DNA from: Styela clava | Lineage: Eukaryota > Chordata > Ascidiacea > Stolidobranchia > Styelidae | DNA length: 64,000 nt | Assembly: GCF_964204865.1 (NCBI RefSeq) | Contig: NC_135259.1 | Coordinates: 16,502,974 to 16,566,973 of the forward strand | Reading direction: 5' to 3' | In this document: one piece after another, positions 11,413-24,173 of the stretch | How positions within the stretch are numbered: the stretch's first letter is position 1 | How the letters are laid out: each line of letters begins with the position of its first letter | Notes under the pieces: model-generated | Seen by the model: only the letters and a program-made list of their open reading frames with translations | Databases searched by the model: none | Told to the model about the DNA's origin: nothing | Translations under genes and position numbers: made by a program

Positions 11413-12212
11413 ATCGAGAATTACTGTTAAAAATTAATAACATTGGCTAAATTAAATAGAATATAGAAGAGACTAGATAGAATATGCAACATGACTGATA
11501 TAAAAACACAACGACCATCATACCAAAAAGCCCATACCAGATTAAAAACCAGCAGCCATATTAAATGGTCAATACAGTGTTTGAACGTACATTTGTGGTG
11601 CTTTTTCTTATATACAGGAAACGCTAAAGGTTTTCCAATTAAATGTGAGATACAGGAAAAATAAATAGTCACTGGATATCTCGAATACAATTCTGTAAAT
11701 ACCAGGAACCGTAGGTTTTTAAGAAAATCTCCAAAATCCGTTGATATGTTTATTTTAACTGATAATTATGCCACTAGACTGCAACATGGTACTTTGGCAT
11801 TTTACGAAATGAAAAACGAGTCACTCAACGATTTTAATTATAAATAATAATGCTATTTCCGATCTGACATGAAAGTGAATTAATTCAAATATTTGAACTC
11901 GCACTTGTGGTGTCTTTTTTCATGTACAGTAAAGCTTAAAAATATTCTCCCTCTGATTCTAATTATGTTAGTTTCAAGTAATCATACCACGAGACTGGAA
12001 CCGGTCGTGTCAGAGAATAAAAAAACAACCGCTCGGGGATGTTACTTATATATATATATATATATAATATATTAACTTGACAACGCAACGAAAAAATTTC
12101 ATGCTTAACTGCTGAAGGTTTTTTTTTGTTTTGCCGTTTGTATGATCTTACTTCAACCACTGGACCGGAATCATTGCCTGGAATTTCGCTCATTGCGCTT
12201 TCGCAGTCACGC

Positions 12213-12548
12213 AGTCGAGCTAAGATCTGAAGCCTGACCCGACATTAAGGCCGGGCCTGAAATGTCAATCATTACGTTCGGGTCGGGCAGGGCTTCTCTA
12301 TCGCTGACTTTTTTTAAAATAAATATATGTTTATAAAACATATATACTAAAACTATGTGTGGATACCAAACTAAGGAATACTCGTTATAAAATAAACAAT
12401 TCAAAGAAGTCCTAAATAAAATATGAAATTTCGGGTTTTCTTCGGGCTCGGGCCTGCAAATCCAGTTAATTAATCGGGCTCGGCTGGGTCAAATAATACC
12501 CACGGTCCTGGGCCGGGCTGAAATTTTTGGGCCCGATCTTACCTCTAA
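12213..12548. mobile_element. GC-rich MITE-like insertion, 336 bp
   Basis: Absent from the equivalent place in copy d, where 'cagtcacgc' runs almost straight into 'tagatagg'. Its ends carry GAGCTAAGATC and, inverted, GATCTTACCTC. The interior is rich in CCCGA, GGGCC and similar words, unlike the surroundings. An almost identical copy is at 27935-28270 because it lies in the duplicated block. Confidence 0.55.
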
Positions 12549-12984
12549 TAGATAGGCATTTGTTGTCTGATGTCTACGTCATCTGAAGTACATGCTATAT
12601 TGAATGAATAAATTTTAACTAAATAAAGAATTAGTTCATTTGATATCATCTGCAACTAAGAGTTCATTCATCCTAATAATGAATATATAATAAACCAAAT
12701 ATTTCACTCCTACAAAATCTGCTCATATCGATACTGCAGGCACCGTTGTTTTTAATAATCTATCGAACCCAGCAATAGTGCTTGTGGTTATCCAAGCAGG
12801 TTGAGAGTTCACGGCGCAAGTAAGCGCACGTCCGCTAAAACAGTGAACATGAAGGCTAAAATTGAACTCGTTTTTTATTATTTTGGAAATTAATAAAAAT
12901 GGTCTTAGATGAATCTGCGCTGTAGGTGTCGCTGCTTGAAAGCATTTCAAGGTTTTTCACGACTCATGTCACACAATTAAAGTT

Positions 12985-12990
12985 TTTATT
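12985..12990 (-). terminator. polyadenylation signal of ficolin b
   Basis: TTTATT on the plus strand is AATAAA on the gene strand, 134 bases past the stop. Copy d has it at the same distance and copy c at 116 bases. Confidence 0.5.
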
Positions 12991-13123
12991 TTGTGATATT
13001 TGTCATATTTTCTTGATATTGATCAGGTTTATATTATGTTGACAAATGAATGATAATTGATTGTTCATGAAATAATAATGGTGTTTTTAAACCGTATTTA
13101 AATTGTATTTGAATATTTTTGTG

Positions 13124-16100
13124 TCAATCCAATCTTCTTATTTTCATCTCCGCCCGTTTCAGGCTGACGTGGCTTGAATGCCAATAGTACCAAGAGACTC
13201 CTTTCGCTTCCGAAGATGACCCATTGTAAACGCCGTTCAGGTTGCTATTGTGACAGTTGTTATACCACCACGCCCCTGTGCACGAAGTGGCACAATGCCT
13301 GGTAGTGGAAGGGTCATTGTCCCTGTCCTTCGTGCTGAAAGACATCTTGTTGTGATATTTCAGACTGTCACCTAAAACGTTCAGCGATAATTACGAATGG
13401 CAAATTGAAATGTTTTTGTCGGATTGTAGTATAATATCGGCAGTTTATAACGAGCAACAACACGGAGGAACAGTTGAAAGTGTGAAACATATTAGAGAAT
13501 AAGGCGATGCATAAACACCAAGACATATCTATATATCCTATGTGGTCGTGAATATTGTTCAAAACGAGAATTGAAGCAATTTAAATCAATTATATCAGAT
13601 GAAATACTTGAGCAGATTGAAATTTCTAAAGCAAAAATTTTTAATATTTCGCTGACAAGTCAAGGGTCGTAAAATGGAATAGAATATTAAACAGCGTTAA
13701 GGGGCTGGCGCAAGGTGTTTCACGTAACCGCTGGTCGGCTACAGCTTCCTTTATCATCAAGACCATGCATCTGAAAACGAATAACTTTCTAACTAATTCC
13801 ATACCCGATATTGGTAAGTTGTAACCGGGCAAGAGGCAGTGGTTCTCCATATGATTAAACCGTCTCACGGGATAAATATTATACGTAAATCCTATCTTAT
13901 TGGCCAAAGTTTTAGCTAAATTAGATCGCATACTTGCATTTCCAGAATATCCGGACAGGGTGAGGCGATAGTTATCTGACGATCCAGCCACAGCAAATAA
14001 ACTGCAAAACAAATCGAAGCTCAACTATCGCAACTTATTGCAGTATTTAAAAAAGCTCATTTTCAAGTTTGTTCCTAATTGGCCATTGCTTCACTTCAGA
14101 GTGACCACTTTAATACGATAAACACAACGATATTGTTTAATTATCGGATAATTTTTCAAGTTCCAATAACGATACAATGTAATTTTGACGTGGGCGATCG
14201 TTAAGACGTCTATATACTTTTCTTTATCAAAAAAAATTTTTTTTTCATCATTATTGAGTACCTGTATTTAGCGAATGCTGTATTTCCGTCAAAATCTTTC
14301 AAATCGACTCGAAGTTCCCACGTACCGTTGTTTGTGAGTTGATGAATAGTTTCCAATCCTGCATAGAAAATGATCCACTATAGGTTTATTCGGATAGCTT
14401 TTGTAAACAATATAGCCTACAGTATTACATAGGACATTTTTTCACATAGCAACCAGTTTTTGGATATTTATGTGTAACTCGGATGATTTGCTTCCAAAAA
14501 CTTCCTAGAAAACATTAGTTGAGTTCCGAATTATATTAATAGGCATATTATTTATTCACCTAATTGTATACTACAGTAGCATACACAGTGTTCTTTGTTT
14601 CAAATGATACTTGCGGATTTTTTTCACTTTATAAAATTCGAATTCTTACTGATATATAAATGACGCACCCAACCAAAAGTCTTGCTCTTTGCTGCCGAAA
14701 CCAGTGACGTAGTCATTCCAACCTCGATAAAAATCTTCCGGACCTCCGACTCGTCGTTGAAATACCTGTAAATAGAATATCATCTTACACGCTGGAAACA
14801 GGCTTCAGAGCCAAATGATTCGGCCAAAGCTATATACGGAGGAGCTCGGGTGATTGTCTATGTCAGAAATTGTTTCGCGTACTATCAGTTATGCTTTGTA
14901 TTATATTGTAGCAATCCAGACTCATCAATGGATACAATATAAAAACGTAAATCGACAGTTTAATTAGACTTTATTTGTTTTGGCCGATTAAGTTTGTTTT
15001 GTTTCCGAGTTGCATAAGTTTTTTTGCTCCTAATCATATAATTTTTATTGTTTATTTTTAGAAAACTCACCAAGGTGAACTTGTGCTAGTAACTCAGCTT
15101 ATCTGATACAGGGATAGTTATGTGCGAGAGGATTGCTCTCCTCCTCGCCGCCGTTGGGTGTGTTTCACGTAACCTCTGATCGATTACGGCTTCTTCCATC
15201 ATCAAGTCAATGCTTCCGAAAACAAATAACTGGCAAACTAATACCATACCCGACATAGAAAGGGGAACCGGATGAGAGGCCGTGGTTCGCAATATGATGA
15301 AGCCGTTATATCGACTTTCCTCGACCCCGGGATTAATATGTAGATCCTATCCTATCACCTATTTTACTTTTTGAAAATCTTGTCTGATTTAGTCAAGAAC
15401 TCTGAGCTCAGAAGCGGGGAAAGATAAGACATTATTGTAGTAAAACTATTTACAGTAAATCGGTAGTAAAAATGGCGCTCCAGAAGCATGGGTACCAACC
15501 AATATTGAGATAACTAATTTCGTTCGCCTACTTTACATCAAGTTGTGTAATGGACGGAAGCTTATGGGCAGGGTGTCAATTTACTTGGCTAACACAGACA
15601 GTTTCCGAACTCGTAATAGAACTAAAATAAGGAAAATCGGAATAAAATTATGGCTTGACCCTAACTTGGCACACATACTACGGGAGCACCGCGAAAAATT
15701 TAAAAATGTCATTAGATTTTCCTCACAATCCATCCACCTCCATCTGTATCTTGATCACAGTAGACATGCACCCCACCATATTCATCTGAAGGGAAAATCA
15801 CCGACACTCCACTTGTTCTTATGAAAGATTTCACTCCAACGCAATCCCGAAAACGATTTTCTGAAATTGAGTATTATATTATTGTTCTTGTAAGACGCTC
15901 GGGGAAATCTGTCCTACTTGTATTCATTACGTTACTAAACATTTTGTTGTTGTTGTTGTTGGTATATGTTTGCGCTATTGATCAATTCAAGTTTAAAAAT
16001 ACTATACTAACATATAATACAATATTTACGAATATATATTATACAATTGAATCAATTACAATGAGTAATTATTTCTAAACATTTCTGCCAGTAGACAAAA

Positions 16101-17984
16101 CAAATTCGATAACAGTGTCAATGATACTAAACATTTTCGCTCGACCTTTAAATAAAGCATATGCGTGCGGACTAGATTCAAAACATGCCTATACAGTTAC
16201 CGCAAAATTTGAGTCAGAGGATTATTTTAACGAATGTTCGCCCTACCGTACGATCGGAAAATGTCAAATCTGCACAGGAGTGAACAACACCATTGTTAAT
16301 ATCATCTCATATATCAACTTTGCGATACCCATGACGTTGATTGAACGCTGATTTACGTGTGTACAAAGCCACAACCTACGAATTCTACAGACTCTTCATT
16401 CTCAATTTTACTGTTATTATAACGAATCATGATATTCGAAACTTCCCAACCTTGTCCCATTAAAGATTTTTCAACGGCCGTACTAGACTGTGTGAGCTCT
16501 CATTCGCTGTACAACTCGAGAAAAATATTTTTGTTTTGAAGTTCCCGAGAACCTCATCAGTGTGGAATTTATTGATCATCTGTAACTTTGCTTAGGAGTC
16601 TCTTTCTCTTTTAAGTGAGCTTGGGGAAAAAATACTCTTGGTAATGGTCGCCCGCCTTAACTTTTCCCACAAGTGAATCTCCTAATTCTGAATTAGTTCA
16701 TGCGAATTTACTTCGCGGTGAGCACATATGGATAGATACTGTGCATTCCATTTTAACCACTTATTGCTAATAGCGCATGTTACTCGCCTGAAACAAGATC
16801 GTAGCCCGATTTTATTTCCTGTACGATATTCTGGGTATTCACATTTTCATGTCCTCGTTATTAACTGTTAAAAATTTAGGTGTCGTCGCGTATACTGACA
16901 TTAAAAAGGTTTCAAGTTAATTTCACAACTTTCTTTTTCATTCATTCAATTTGATTGTGCAATATATGAACATTTGGCAATATAGAAAAAAATGCGTTCT
17001 CATTGACCTCTGAATAAATCAGCGGGGTTTATAAGGTAGGGTTAAAGGATAGGACCCATTTCATTATAGCTAAACAAATGTAACCTCTTTGAAAACAAGA
17101 GGACGATGCTCAGATCTATGGACACCAAGACCAAAGCGAATCAGTAGTCTACGTTACGATATGGAGCGCACAGAAGGCTTTAAAATATATAAAGTAATAT
17201 CCTTTTAAGTAGTAGACAGACGATATTTTTCATAACAACAAGAACAAAAATACCAACAAGAACGATAACGACTAAACGATACATAGGTCTATTTTGGTGT
17301 TCAATAATGAATTGCTTCAAAGCAATTAAATACAGCAGCAATCAATTTGAGTTGGGTTACTCCAAATACAGCAGCGTTGCCATTCTCGCAAATCAAAGTT
17401 TTTCTGTGCACCCCTGCTTTGCCAGTTTAGAGTTCAGTTTTTGCATATGTGTTTAAATGAAAATTGCATCACTGTAAATGATACAAAAATGAGGTTCCAA
17501 ACTATATTGAAAAGATATATACCATGGGAATTTCTTTGACAATTGTCAGCCTGATAATTATAGCGAAAACCATTTCCAAATCAAAATACCATGAATAAAT
17601 TTTTTTAATTATATACACAAAGTTTCTGATTATTTCTTGAATTATAGATAAAATTGCAATAATACGACGCCCCCTCTGTTCAAGCAAATTTATCAACATT
17701 CACTTACGAACTATCCTGCTGAGAACGTTGTCGTATTTTGTGCAATCACATGATTCTCCAATGGGACCTCTTACTCCGGGTGGTCCGGGACTGCCTGGCG
17801 GGCCAACAGGGCCTGCTTTTCCCGGTGGTCCTACTGCTAAACCCTGATTGACTTGTACCTGTGCATGATGGTCTTCATCGCATGAAAGATTGCATCTACC
17901 CAAGGAAATGCTCGGCTCCGCGCAATTAAATAAAATTGCAAAAACACACAACTCCCAAAATAAATGTCCAAGTGTTACTTTCAT
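13124..17984 (-). CDS. ficolin-like lectin b
   Basis: Same design as copy a. Coding exons: 17708-17984, 15727-15860, 14669-14765, 14262-14358, 13934-14001 and 13124-13371, about 306 residues. Residues 1-28 are a signal peptide, 52-78 a nine-triplet collagen stretch, and the rest a fibrinogen-related domain with [13 protein letters not shown] and SNLNGVY. Differences from a and c: two extra residues in the loop SSSEAKG, an additional cysteine (CATSCTG), and a G-to-A change in the last base of exon 5 that turns the usual Gly of the NAGDSL motif into Ser while leaving a GT donor. Closest to copy d; their last exons look identical. A minus-strand acceptor (AACAG) lies just before the ATG, so an upstream non-coding exon is likely. 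Intron 2 holds a SINE fragment and a MITE. Confidence 0.85.
13711..13900. mobile_element. SINE remnant in intron 5 of ficolin b
   Basis: Same ancestral SINE piece as in copies a, c and d ('cacgtaaccgctggtcgg' to 'gggataaatatt'). Confidence 0.6.
15098..15352. mobile_element. SINE remnant in intron 2 of ficolin b
   Basis: Contains 'gggatagttatgtgcgagag', 'cacgtaacctctgatcg' and 'ccgggattaatatgtag' in SINE order. Shared with copy d (30826-31076) but absent from a and c, which supports the b-d pairing. Confidence 0.6.
15474..15690. mobile_element. MITE, family M (ficolin b, intron 2)
   Basis: Starts GGCGCTCCAGAAGCATGGG and ends CACATACTACGGGAGCACC; the interior matches the other copies. The same insertion is at 31192-31388 in copy d. 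Confidence 0.7.
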
Positions 17985-19728
17985 ATCGAGAATTACTGTT
18001 AAAATTAATAACATTGGCTAAATTGAATAGTATATAGAAGAGACTAAAATATGCAACATGACTGACATAAAAACACAACGATGATCATGCAAACGAGCCC
18101 ATAAGTGTTTCAAAAACAAGCAACTATATTAAATGGTGCAATACAGTGTTTGAACGTAAATTTGTGATGATTTTTCTCATACACGAAAAGCTAAAGGTTT
18201 TCCAATTAAATGTGAGATACAGCAAAAATAGATAGTACCTGAATATCTCGAATACAATTTTGTAAATACCAGAAACCGTAGGTTTTTCAAAAAAATCTCC
18301 AAAATCCGTTGATATATTTATTTCAACTAATAATTATGCCACTAGACTGCAACATGGTGCTATGTCACTGTATTAAATGAAAAACAAGTCACTCAACGCT
18401 GTTAGTTGTAAATAATAATAATATTCCCGAACTGACACAAAAGCAAATTAATTCAAATCTTCGAGCTCGCACTTGTGATGCCTTTTCATGGCCAGTAAAG
18501 CTAAAAAATATTCTCCCTCTGATTCTAATTATGTTAGTTCCAAATAATCATACCACGAGACTGGAACCGGTCGCGTCAATCAATAAAAACGAGTCGCTCG
18601 TGGATGTTACTCATATATAATATTTCAACTTGATAACCTAGCCAAAAAAAAAATCATGCTCCATTGCTGATGGTTTTACTTTTGCCGTTTGTATGATCAT
18701 ACTTTAACCACTGGAAACATTGCCGCGGCGGTGTGACTCATCGCGCTGAGAGTTCAGGTAATGTTCGCTCCCACACTTCTAATTACTCTGCGTGGGTTCG
18801 CAGGCTCGAATCCCATGCGGGAATAGTTATGTGCGAGAGGATTGCTGAACTCCTCACCGCTGTGCGCTGTTGGGTGGTTCACGTAACCGCTGGTAGGTTA
18901 CGCCTCCTCCACCACCAAGTCCATGCTTCCGAAAACAAATAACTAACTAATCCCATATCCGACATTGAATGGTAAGTGGTAACTGGACGAGAAGCCGTAG
19001 TCCGCCATATGGTTTAACCTTTTTATCGGCTTTCCTCTTCCCGGGATAAATATGTAAATCTTACCCAATTTCGCTTGTATAGATAGGCATTTGTCATCTG
19101 TTGTATCGGCCATCTGAATAGCATGTTATTTTCGATGAATAAATTTTACCTAAATAGAGAATTATTTCATTTGATATCATCTGGACCTAAGGCTTTATTT
19201 ATCCTGATAATGAATATATAATAAACCAAATATTTCACTCCTCCAACATCTGCTTATATCGATACTGCAGGTACCGTTGTTTTTAATAATCTATCGGATC
19301 CAGCAATAGTGCTTGTGATTATACCAGCAGGTTGAGAGTTTACGATGCAAGTAAACGTCCGTCCACTAAAACAGTGAAAACGGAAGCTAAAATTAAACTC
19401 GTTTTTTATTATCTCGTAAATGATTGAAAATAGTCTTAAATGGTCTCGTAATTCTGCGCTGTAGGTGTCGCTGCTTGAAAGCTTTTCGAGGTCCCTCGCG
19501 ACTCCTGCCACACAGTATTTGTAGGCATTGGGCATGTGTACCATTCATTTGTTTTTGAAAAAACATTGCGATTAGCAATTTTATACTCCTTTCACACAAT
19601 TAAATTTTTTATTATTTACCATATTTTTCACGTTTATACATTGTGTTGACAAGGAAATGATGAATAATTGTTCATGACATAGTCATGTTGTTTTTAAAAC
19701 CGAACTATAGTTGAATATTTTTGTCATG
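17985..19728. other. spacer between ficolins c and b
   Basis: Holds the upstream region of copy b with a SINE at 18725-19066 sitting inside the exon-like segment that is intact before copy d. The left and right halves of that segment are recognisable at about 18690-18724 and 19067-19115. The conserved stretch near 19254-19380 and the 3' flank of copy c (AATAAA on the minus strand at 19608-19613) follow. No complete gene. Confidence 0.5.
18725..19066 (+). mobile_element. tRNA-derived SINE, near full length
   Basis: Head with a box-A-like TGACTCATCGCGCTGAG and box-B-like GGCTCGAATCC, then the family body ('atagttatgtgcgagagg', 'ttcacgtaaccgctgg', 'ataactaactaatccc', 'ccgggataaatatgtaaat'). About 340 bases. 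It interrupts a segment conserved upstream of the ficolin genes. Confidence 0.8.
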
Positions 19729-20274
19729 TCAACCCAATCTTCTCATTTTCATCTCCGCCCGTTTCAGGCTGACGTGGCTTGAGTGCCAATGGTACCAAGA
19801 GACCCCTTTTGTCTCCGACCCATTGTAATGCCATTCAGGTTGCTATTGTGACACTGGTTATACCACCACGCCCCTGTGTACGAGGTGGCACAATTCCCGG
19901 TAGTGTGCAGGTCATTGTCCCTGTCCTTCGTGCTGAAAGGCATCTTGTTGTGAACGCTCAGACTGTCTCCTAAAACGTTCAGCGTTAATTACGAATGGCG
20001 AATCGGAATGTTTATTGTCGGATTGTACTATAACATCGGCAGTTTATACCAAGCAAGACACGAAGGAACAGTTGAAAGTAAAACATATTAGAGAATAAGG
20101 GGCTGCAAAAACACCAAGAACTATCTATAAAGCCTACGTGGTCGTGAACATTGGAGCAATTTTAATCAATGATATCGGATGAAATACTTGAGCAGATTGG
20201 AATTTCTAAGACAAAAGCTCTTGAGTCAAGGGTCGTAAAATGGAATAGAATATTAAACAATGTTAAGAGGCTGG

Positions 20275-20465
20275 CGCAAGGTGTTTCACGTAACCGCTGG
20301 TCGGCTACAGCTTCCTTTATCATCAAGACCATGCATCTGAAAACGAATAACCTTCTAACTAATTCCATACCCGATATTGGTAAGTGGTAACCGGGCAAGA
20401 GGCAGTGGTTCTCCATATGAATAAACCGTCTCACAGGATAAATATTGTTCGTAAATTCTATCCTA
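20275..20465. mobile_element. SINE remnant in intron 5 of ficolin c
   Basis: Same ancestral SINE piece as in the other three copies. Confidence 0.6.
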
Positions 20466-23346
20466 TTGGCCAAACTTTCAGCTAATTTAGATCGCATACC
20501 TGCATTTCCAGAATATCCGGATACAGTCAGACGATAGTTGTCTGACGATTCAACAACAGCAAATGAACTACAAAATAAATGGAAGCTCAACTATCGCAAC
20601 TTATTGCAGTATTTAAAAATGCTCATTTTCAAGTTTGTTCTTAATTGGCCATTGCTTCACTTCAGAGTGACCACTTTAATACGATAAACACAACGATATT
20701 GTTTAATTATCAGATAATTTCCAAGTTCTATTAACGATACAATGTAATTTTGACGTGGGCGATCGTTAATAAGTCTATATACTTTTCTTATCAAAATGTT
20801 TTTTTCATCAATATTGCGTACCTGTATTTAGCGAATGCTGTATTTCCGTCAAAATCTTTCAAATCGACTCGAAGTTCCCACGTACCGTTGTTTGTGAGTT
20901 GATGAATAGTTTCCAATCCTGCATAAAAATGATCAAATATAGTTTAGTTGTGATAGCCTTAGTAAGTAATATCGTCAGGCTAATAACTGAATTGCGTAAG
21001 TCATTTTTTGGCGGTTTCGAGTTTTTTATAAGATAATTTTTTATGAAATGCTGCGCACCTGTCTGTTAACTCAGATTTTATTTTAAGAATTCCGAAACCC
21101 ATAAAAATGGAGATTTTGTATGACATGCAAATCTGTTCAATTGTTTCGGCGTAATGAATTATCATTGTTAACGCAAGACTATTGTGGCGTCACAAAGGCA
21201 AAACAACCTCTGCGAAGGATTTTCGAGTTTTTGCATCTCAGATTCTAGCTTAGCGCTTATAAATTTGACGAATTTATACTACAGTATAGGAAAGCGTGCA
21301 CTTGTGATATTCACTGTCTGAGTCTAATTCACCTTGGCGTGAATATACAGTAGTACATTTAACATTGGACATTACATAGCATTCAGTTTTTGAATATTTT
21401 GTGGAAAGCCACTAATGCAAAAATATGAGATTTCAAAAAAATGCCTCCGCCTTGTTTTAAAATAAAAATTAGCAATTATCCAGTCGGAGTTCGAGTTGGA
21501 AAACTTCGAATTCCCATCGCAATCTGAATTCGAAACTTCAATTCTAACTGGATAATAACTGACTGGGGTTTTACCCAAAAGATCCCAGTTTTCTTCAAAA
21601 TCTGTTGTATGTGCAACTCGAATAATTTGAAAAAAAGCCTCTAAAAACTTCCTAGAAAACAACAGTTGAGTTTCGAATATTATTTATATGTATATTATGT
21701 ATTCACTCAATTGTATACTATAGTAGCATACACAGTATTCTTTGTTTCAAATGATACTTGCGGATTTTTTTCACTTTATGAAATTTGATTTCTTACTGAT
21801 ATACAAATGACGCACCCAACCAAAAGTCCAGCTCTTTGCTGCCGAAACCAGTGACGTAGTCATCCCAACCTCGATAAAAATCTTCCGGACCTCCGACTCG
21901 TCGATGGAATACCTGGAAATACAATATTACTTTTACAAGCTCGAAACAGGCTTCAGAGCCAAACGATTAGGTCAAAGCTTTATATGGAGGAGCCCATGTG
22001 ATGGTCAGAAATTGTGTCGCGTGCTATCTGGGAATCATTGTAGCAATCGAGACCCATCAACCAGATAAATTATAGAAACGTAAATCGACGATGTTGTTGG
22101 AATTTATTTGTTTTGGTCGACTAATTGATTACTGCGGTTTAAGTTGCATAAGTTTTTTTTGCTTTTAATTATATGCTTGTTGTTTTTCATTTTTATAAAA
22201 TTTTACCGAGGTGAATTTGTGCTAATAATTCAACTTATTCATTTAATTATTTCACCTTTGGAAATGTTGTTTGGCTTTGGTTACATAGCATAGAAAGCTA
22301 AAACATTATTGCAATACCATTTACAGTATGAATCAAAACAAAAACTATTGACTATATTACAGTGAATGGACAGTGAAAGTGTAAAACATGTCATTATATT
22401 TCTCTTACAATCCATCCACCTCCATCTGTATCCTGATCACAGTAGACATGCACCCCACCATATTCATCTGAAGGAAAAATCACCGACACTCCACTTGTTC
22501 TTATAACAGATTTCATTTCAACGCAATCCCGAAAACGATTTTCTGAAATTGAGTATTATGTTATTGATCCTGTAAGTCGCTTGAGAAAATCAGTCGTATG
22601 TGAATTCATTACGTCACTTGACATTTCGGCTCAACCTTAACATAAAGCATAGTCGTGCGAACTTGGTTCAAAACATGCCTACACAGTTACCGCAAAACAG
22701 AAAATGTCAAATCTGCATAGGAGTGAACAACACCATTGTTGATAGCGTCTCATATCTCAACTTTGTGATACCCATGACGTTGATGGAACCATGATTTACG
22801 AGTGCACAAAGCCATAACCTTTGAGTTCCATAAACTCTTCAATTTTGCTGTTATTATAACAAACTACGCGTTTCAGACATTGCCAACCTTGTCCCATTAA
22901 TTAAGAGATGTTTCAACGGCCGTACTAGACTGTCTGTAATCTTTCATCCGTCGTGAACTCGAGAAAAATATTTTTGTTTTAAAAGTTTTCCCGCGAACCT
23001 TATCAGTGTGGAATGTACGATTTGAACAAGGTCAACATCAAACAAAAATTAGTGTAGTGAGTACTTATCGATAGATACCGCGGGTTTCATTACTTTAACT
23101 ACTTATTGCTAATAGCGCATGTTACTCGCCTGAGACAATATTGTCGCCCGATTTCATTTCCTGTACGATATTTTTGTTCAGCGTTTTATGCAAAAAGTTG
23201 ATAACGTATTTCACGTCCTCGTTATCAACAGTTAAAAATTCGGGTTTCATCTCGTATACTGGCATTTTTAGGAGTATTCCTTTTTTCTATTTGAAACAAT
23301 TTAATTTGATTGCGCAATATATGAACATTTGAGATACAGAAGATAT

Positions 23347-23553
23347 GTCGCACCAGAAGGGTCTGTACCAATATGGGATAACTAATTGTGTTCGCCCCAT
23401 CAAGTTGTGTAGGGGGACGGAAGCCTATGGTCAGGGGATATATCCATTAGGCTAACCTAGCCAGTGCCCGAACTCGTAACGGAACTAAAATAAGGAAAAT
23501 CGGAATAAAATTATGGCCTAACCCAAACCTGGTACACACACTGCGGGAGTACC
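23347..23553. mobile_element. MITE, family M, with proven 8-base target duplication (ficolin c, intron 1)
   Basis: Flanked by gaagatat at 23339-23346 and 23554-23561. Copy a at about 10255 reads 'acagaagatattgcgtgc', the uninterrupted site, so the insertion came after the a/c split. Left end GTCGCACCAGAAGGGTCTG, right end CACACTGCGGGAGTACC. Confidence 0.85.
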
Positions 23554-23732
23554 GAAGATATTGTGTGCTTATTGACCTCTGAATGAATCAGTGGGGTTTG
23601 TAAGATAGGGATACAGGATAGGACCCATTTCAATATAGCAAAACAAATGTAACCTCTTTGTAAACAAGAGAGCGATGGTATATATGAACACGAAGACCAA
23701 AGCGAAGCAGTAGTCTATCTAACCTTTTACAG

Positions 23733-24080
23733 CAGGAGTGTACGCCCGGCTGCCCTCGGACCAAATGCGGCCCGCGAGACAAACATATACGGTACGCAGA
23801 AAAGTGCCAATATACAATCATGTGCGGACCGCAAAACGAATGTTTAATTCAGTTTAATCTGGTACGTGTGAGTAATTCCAATCCATTTGCGTTGCAATGC
23901 CTATACTTAATTAACCCGAGTCCAATTATTTATCTATGACTCTATGTCTATGACGTTACAATGCCCTAAAAGTGTGAATAAATTGTGTGAAACGAACAAC
24001 TAATTTCATAAGATAAATAACCAAGTTTCACCCAGTTATTTGAATCTAGACTCTTTTGTATTAAAAGTTACACACCCCTG
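23733..24080. mobile_element. non-autonomous hAT element, 348 bp (ficolin c, intron 1)
   Basis: Ends CAGGAGTGTACGCC and TTACACACCCCTG. Target duplications ttttacag (23725-23732) and tcatacag (24081-24088) agree at 6 of 8 bases. Copy a near 10432 has the joined sequence 'ttttttacagtaccagtacc', without the insert. Confidence 0.75.
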
Positions 24081-24173
24081 TCATACAGTAGCGGTACCGC
24101 CAAAAACGTTCGACTTTGGCGTAGCAAGAGAGAAGCACGAGAATGGTGGAAGTGAAGATCAAATCACATAGAG

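Larger units (their letters stand above)
11413..13123. other. spacer between ficolins b and a, with a broken upstream exon-like segment
   Basis: On the minus strand, 12549-12575 and 12147-12212 are the two halves of a segment that is intact in front of copy d (34616-34717). Here it is split by a 336-base insertion, and the second codon after the ATG-like start is followed by TAG. A GTAAG donor follows its end. Further up, 12723-12842 is another stretch conserved between copies. There is also an (AT)n run near 12048-12068. No complete gene. Confidence 0.5.
11097..14830. repeat. near-identical duplicated block, copy 1
   Basis: Covers exon 1 of ficolin a, the a/b spacer and exons 3-6 of ficolin b. 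It matches 26820-30550 with only scattered single-base differences by eye, including an identical last exon of b and d. To the left of about 11097 and to the right of about 14830, the same alignment becomes visibly more diverged (very roughly one base in ten). Confidence 0.75.

Noticed and set aside
16115-16351. Plus-strand frame almost identical at 16115-16351 and 31838-32074.
   Set aside because: Conservation is explained by the b/d duplication of intron 1; copies a and c do not keep the frame.
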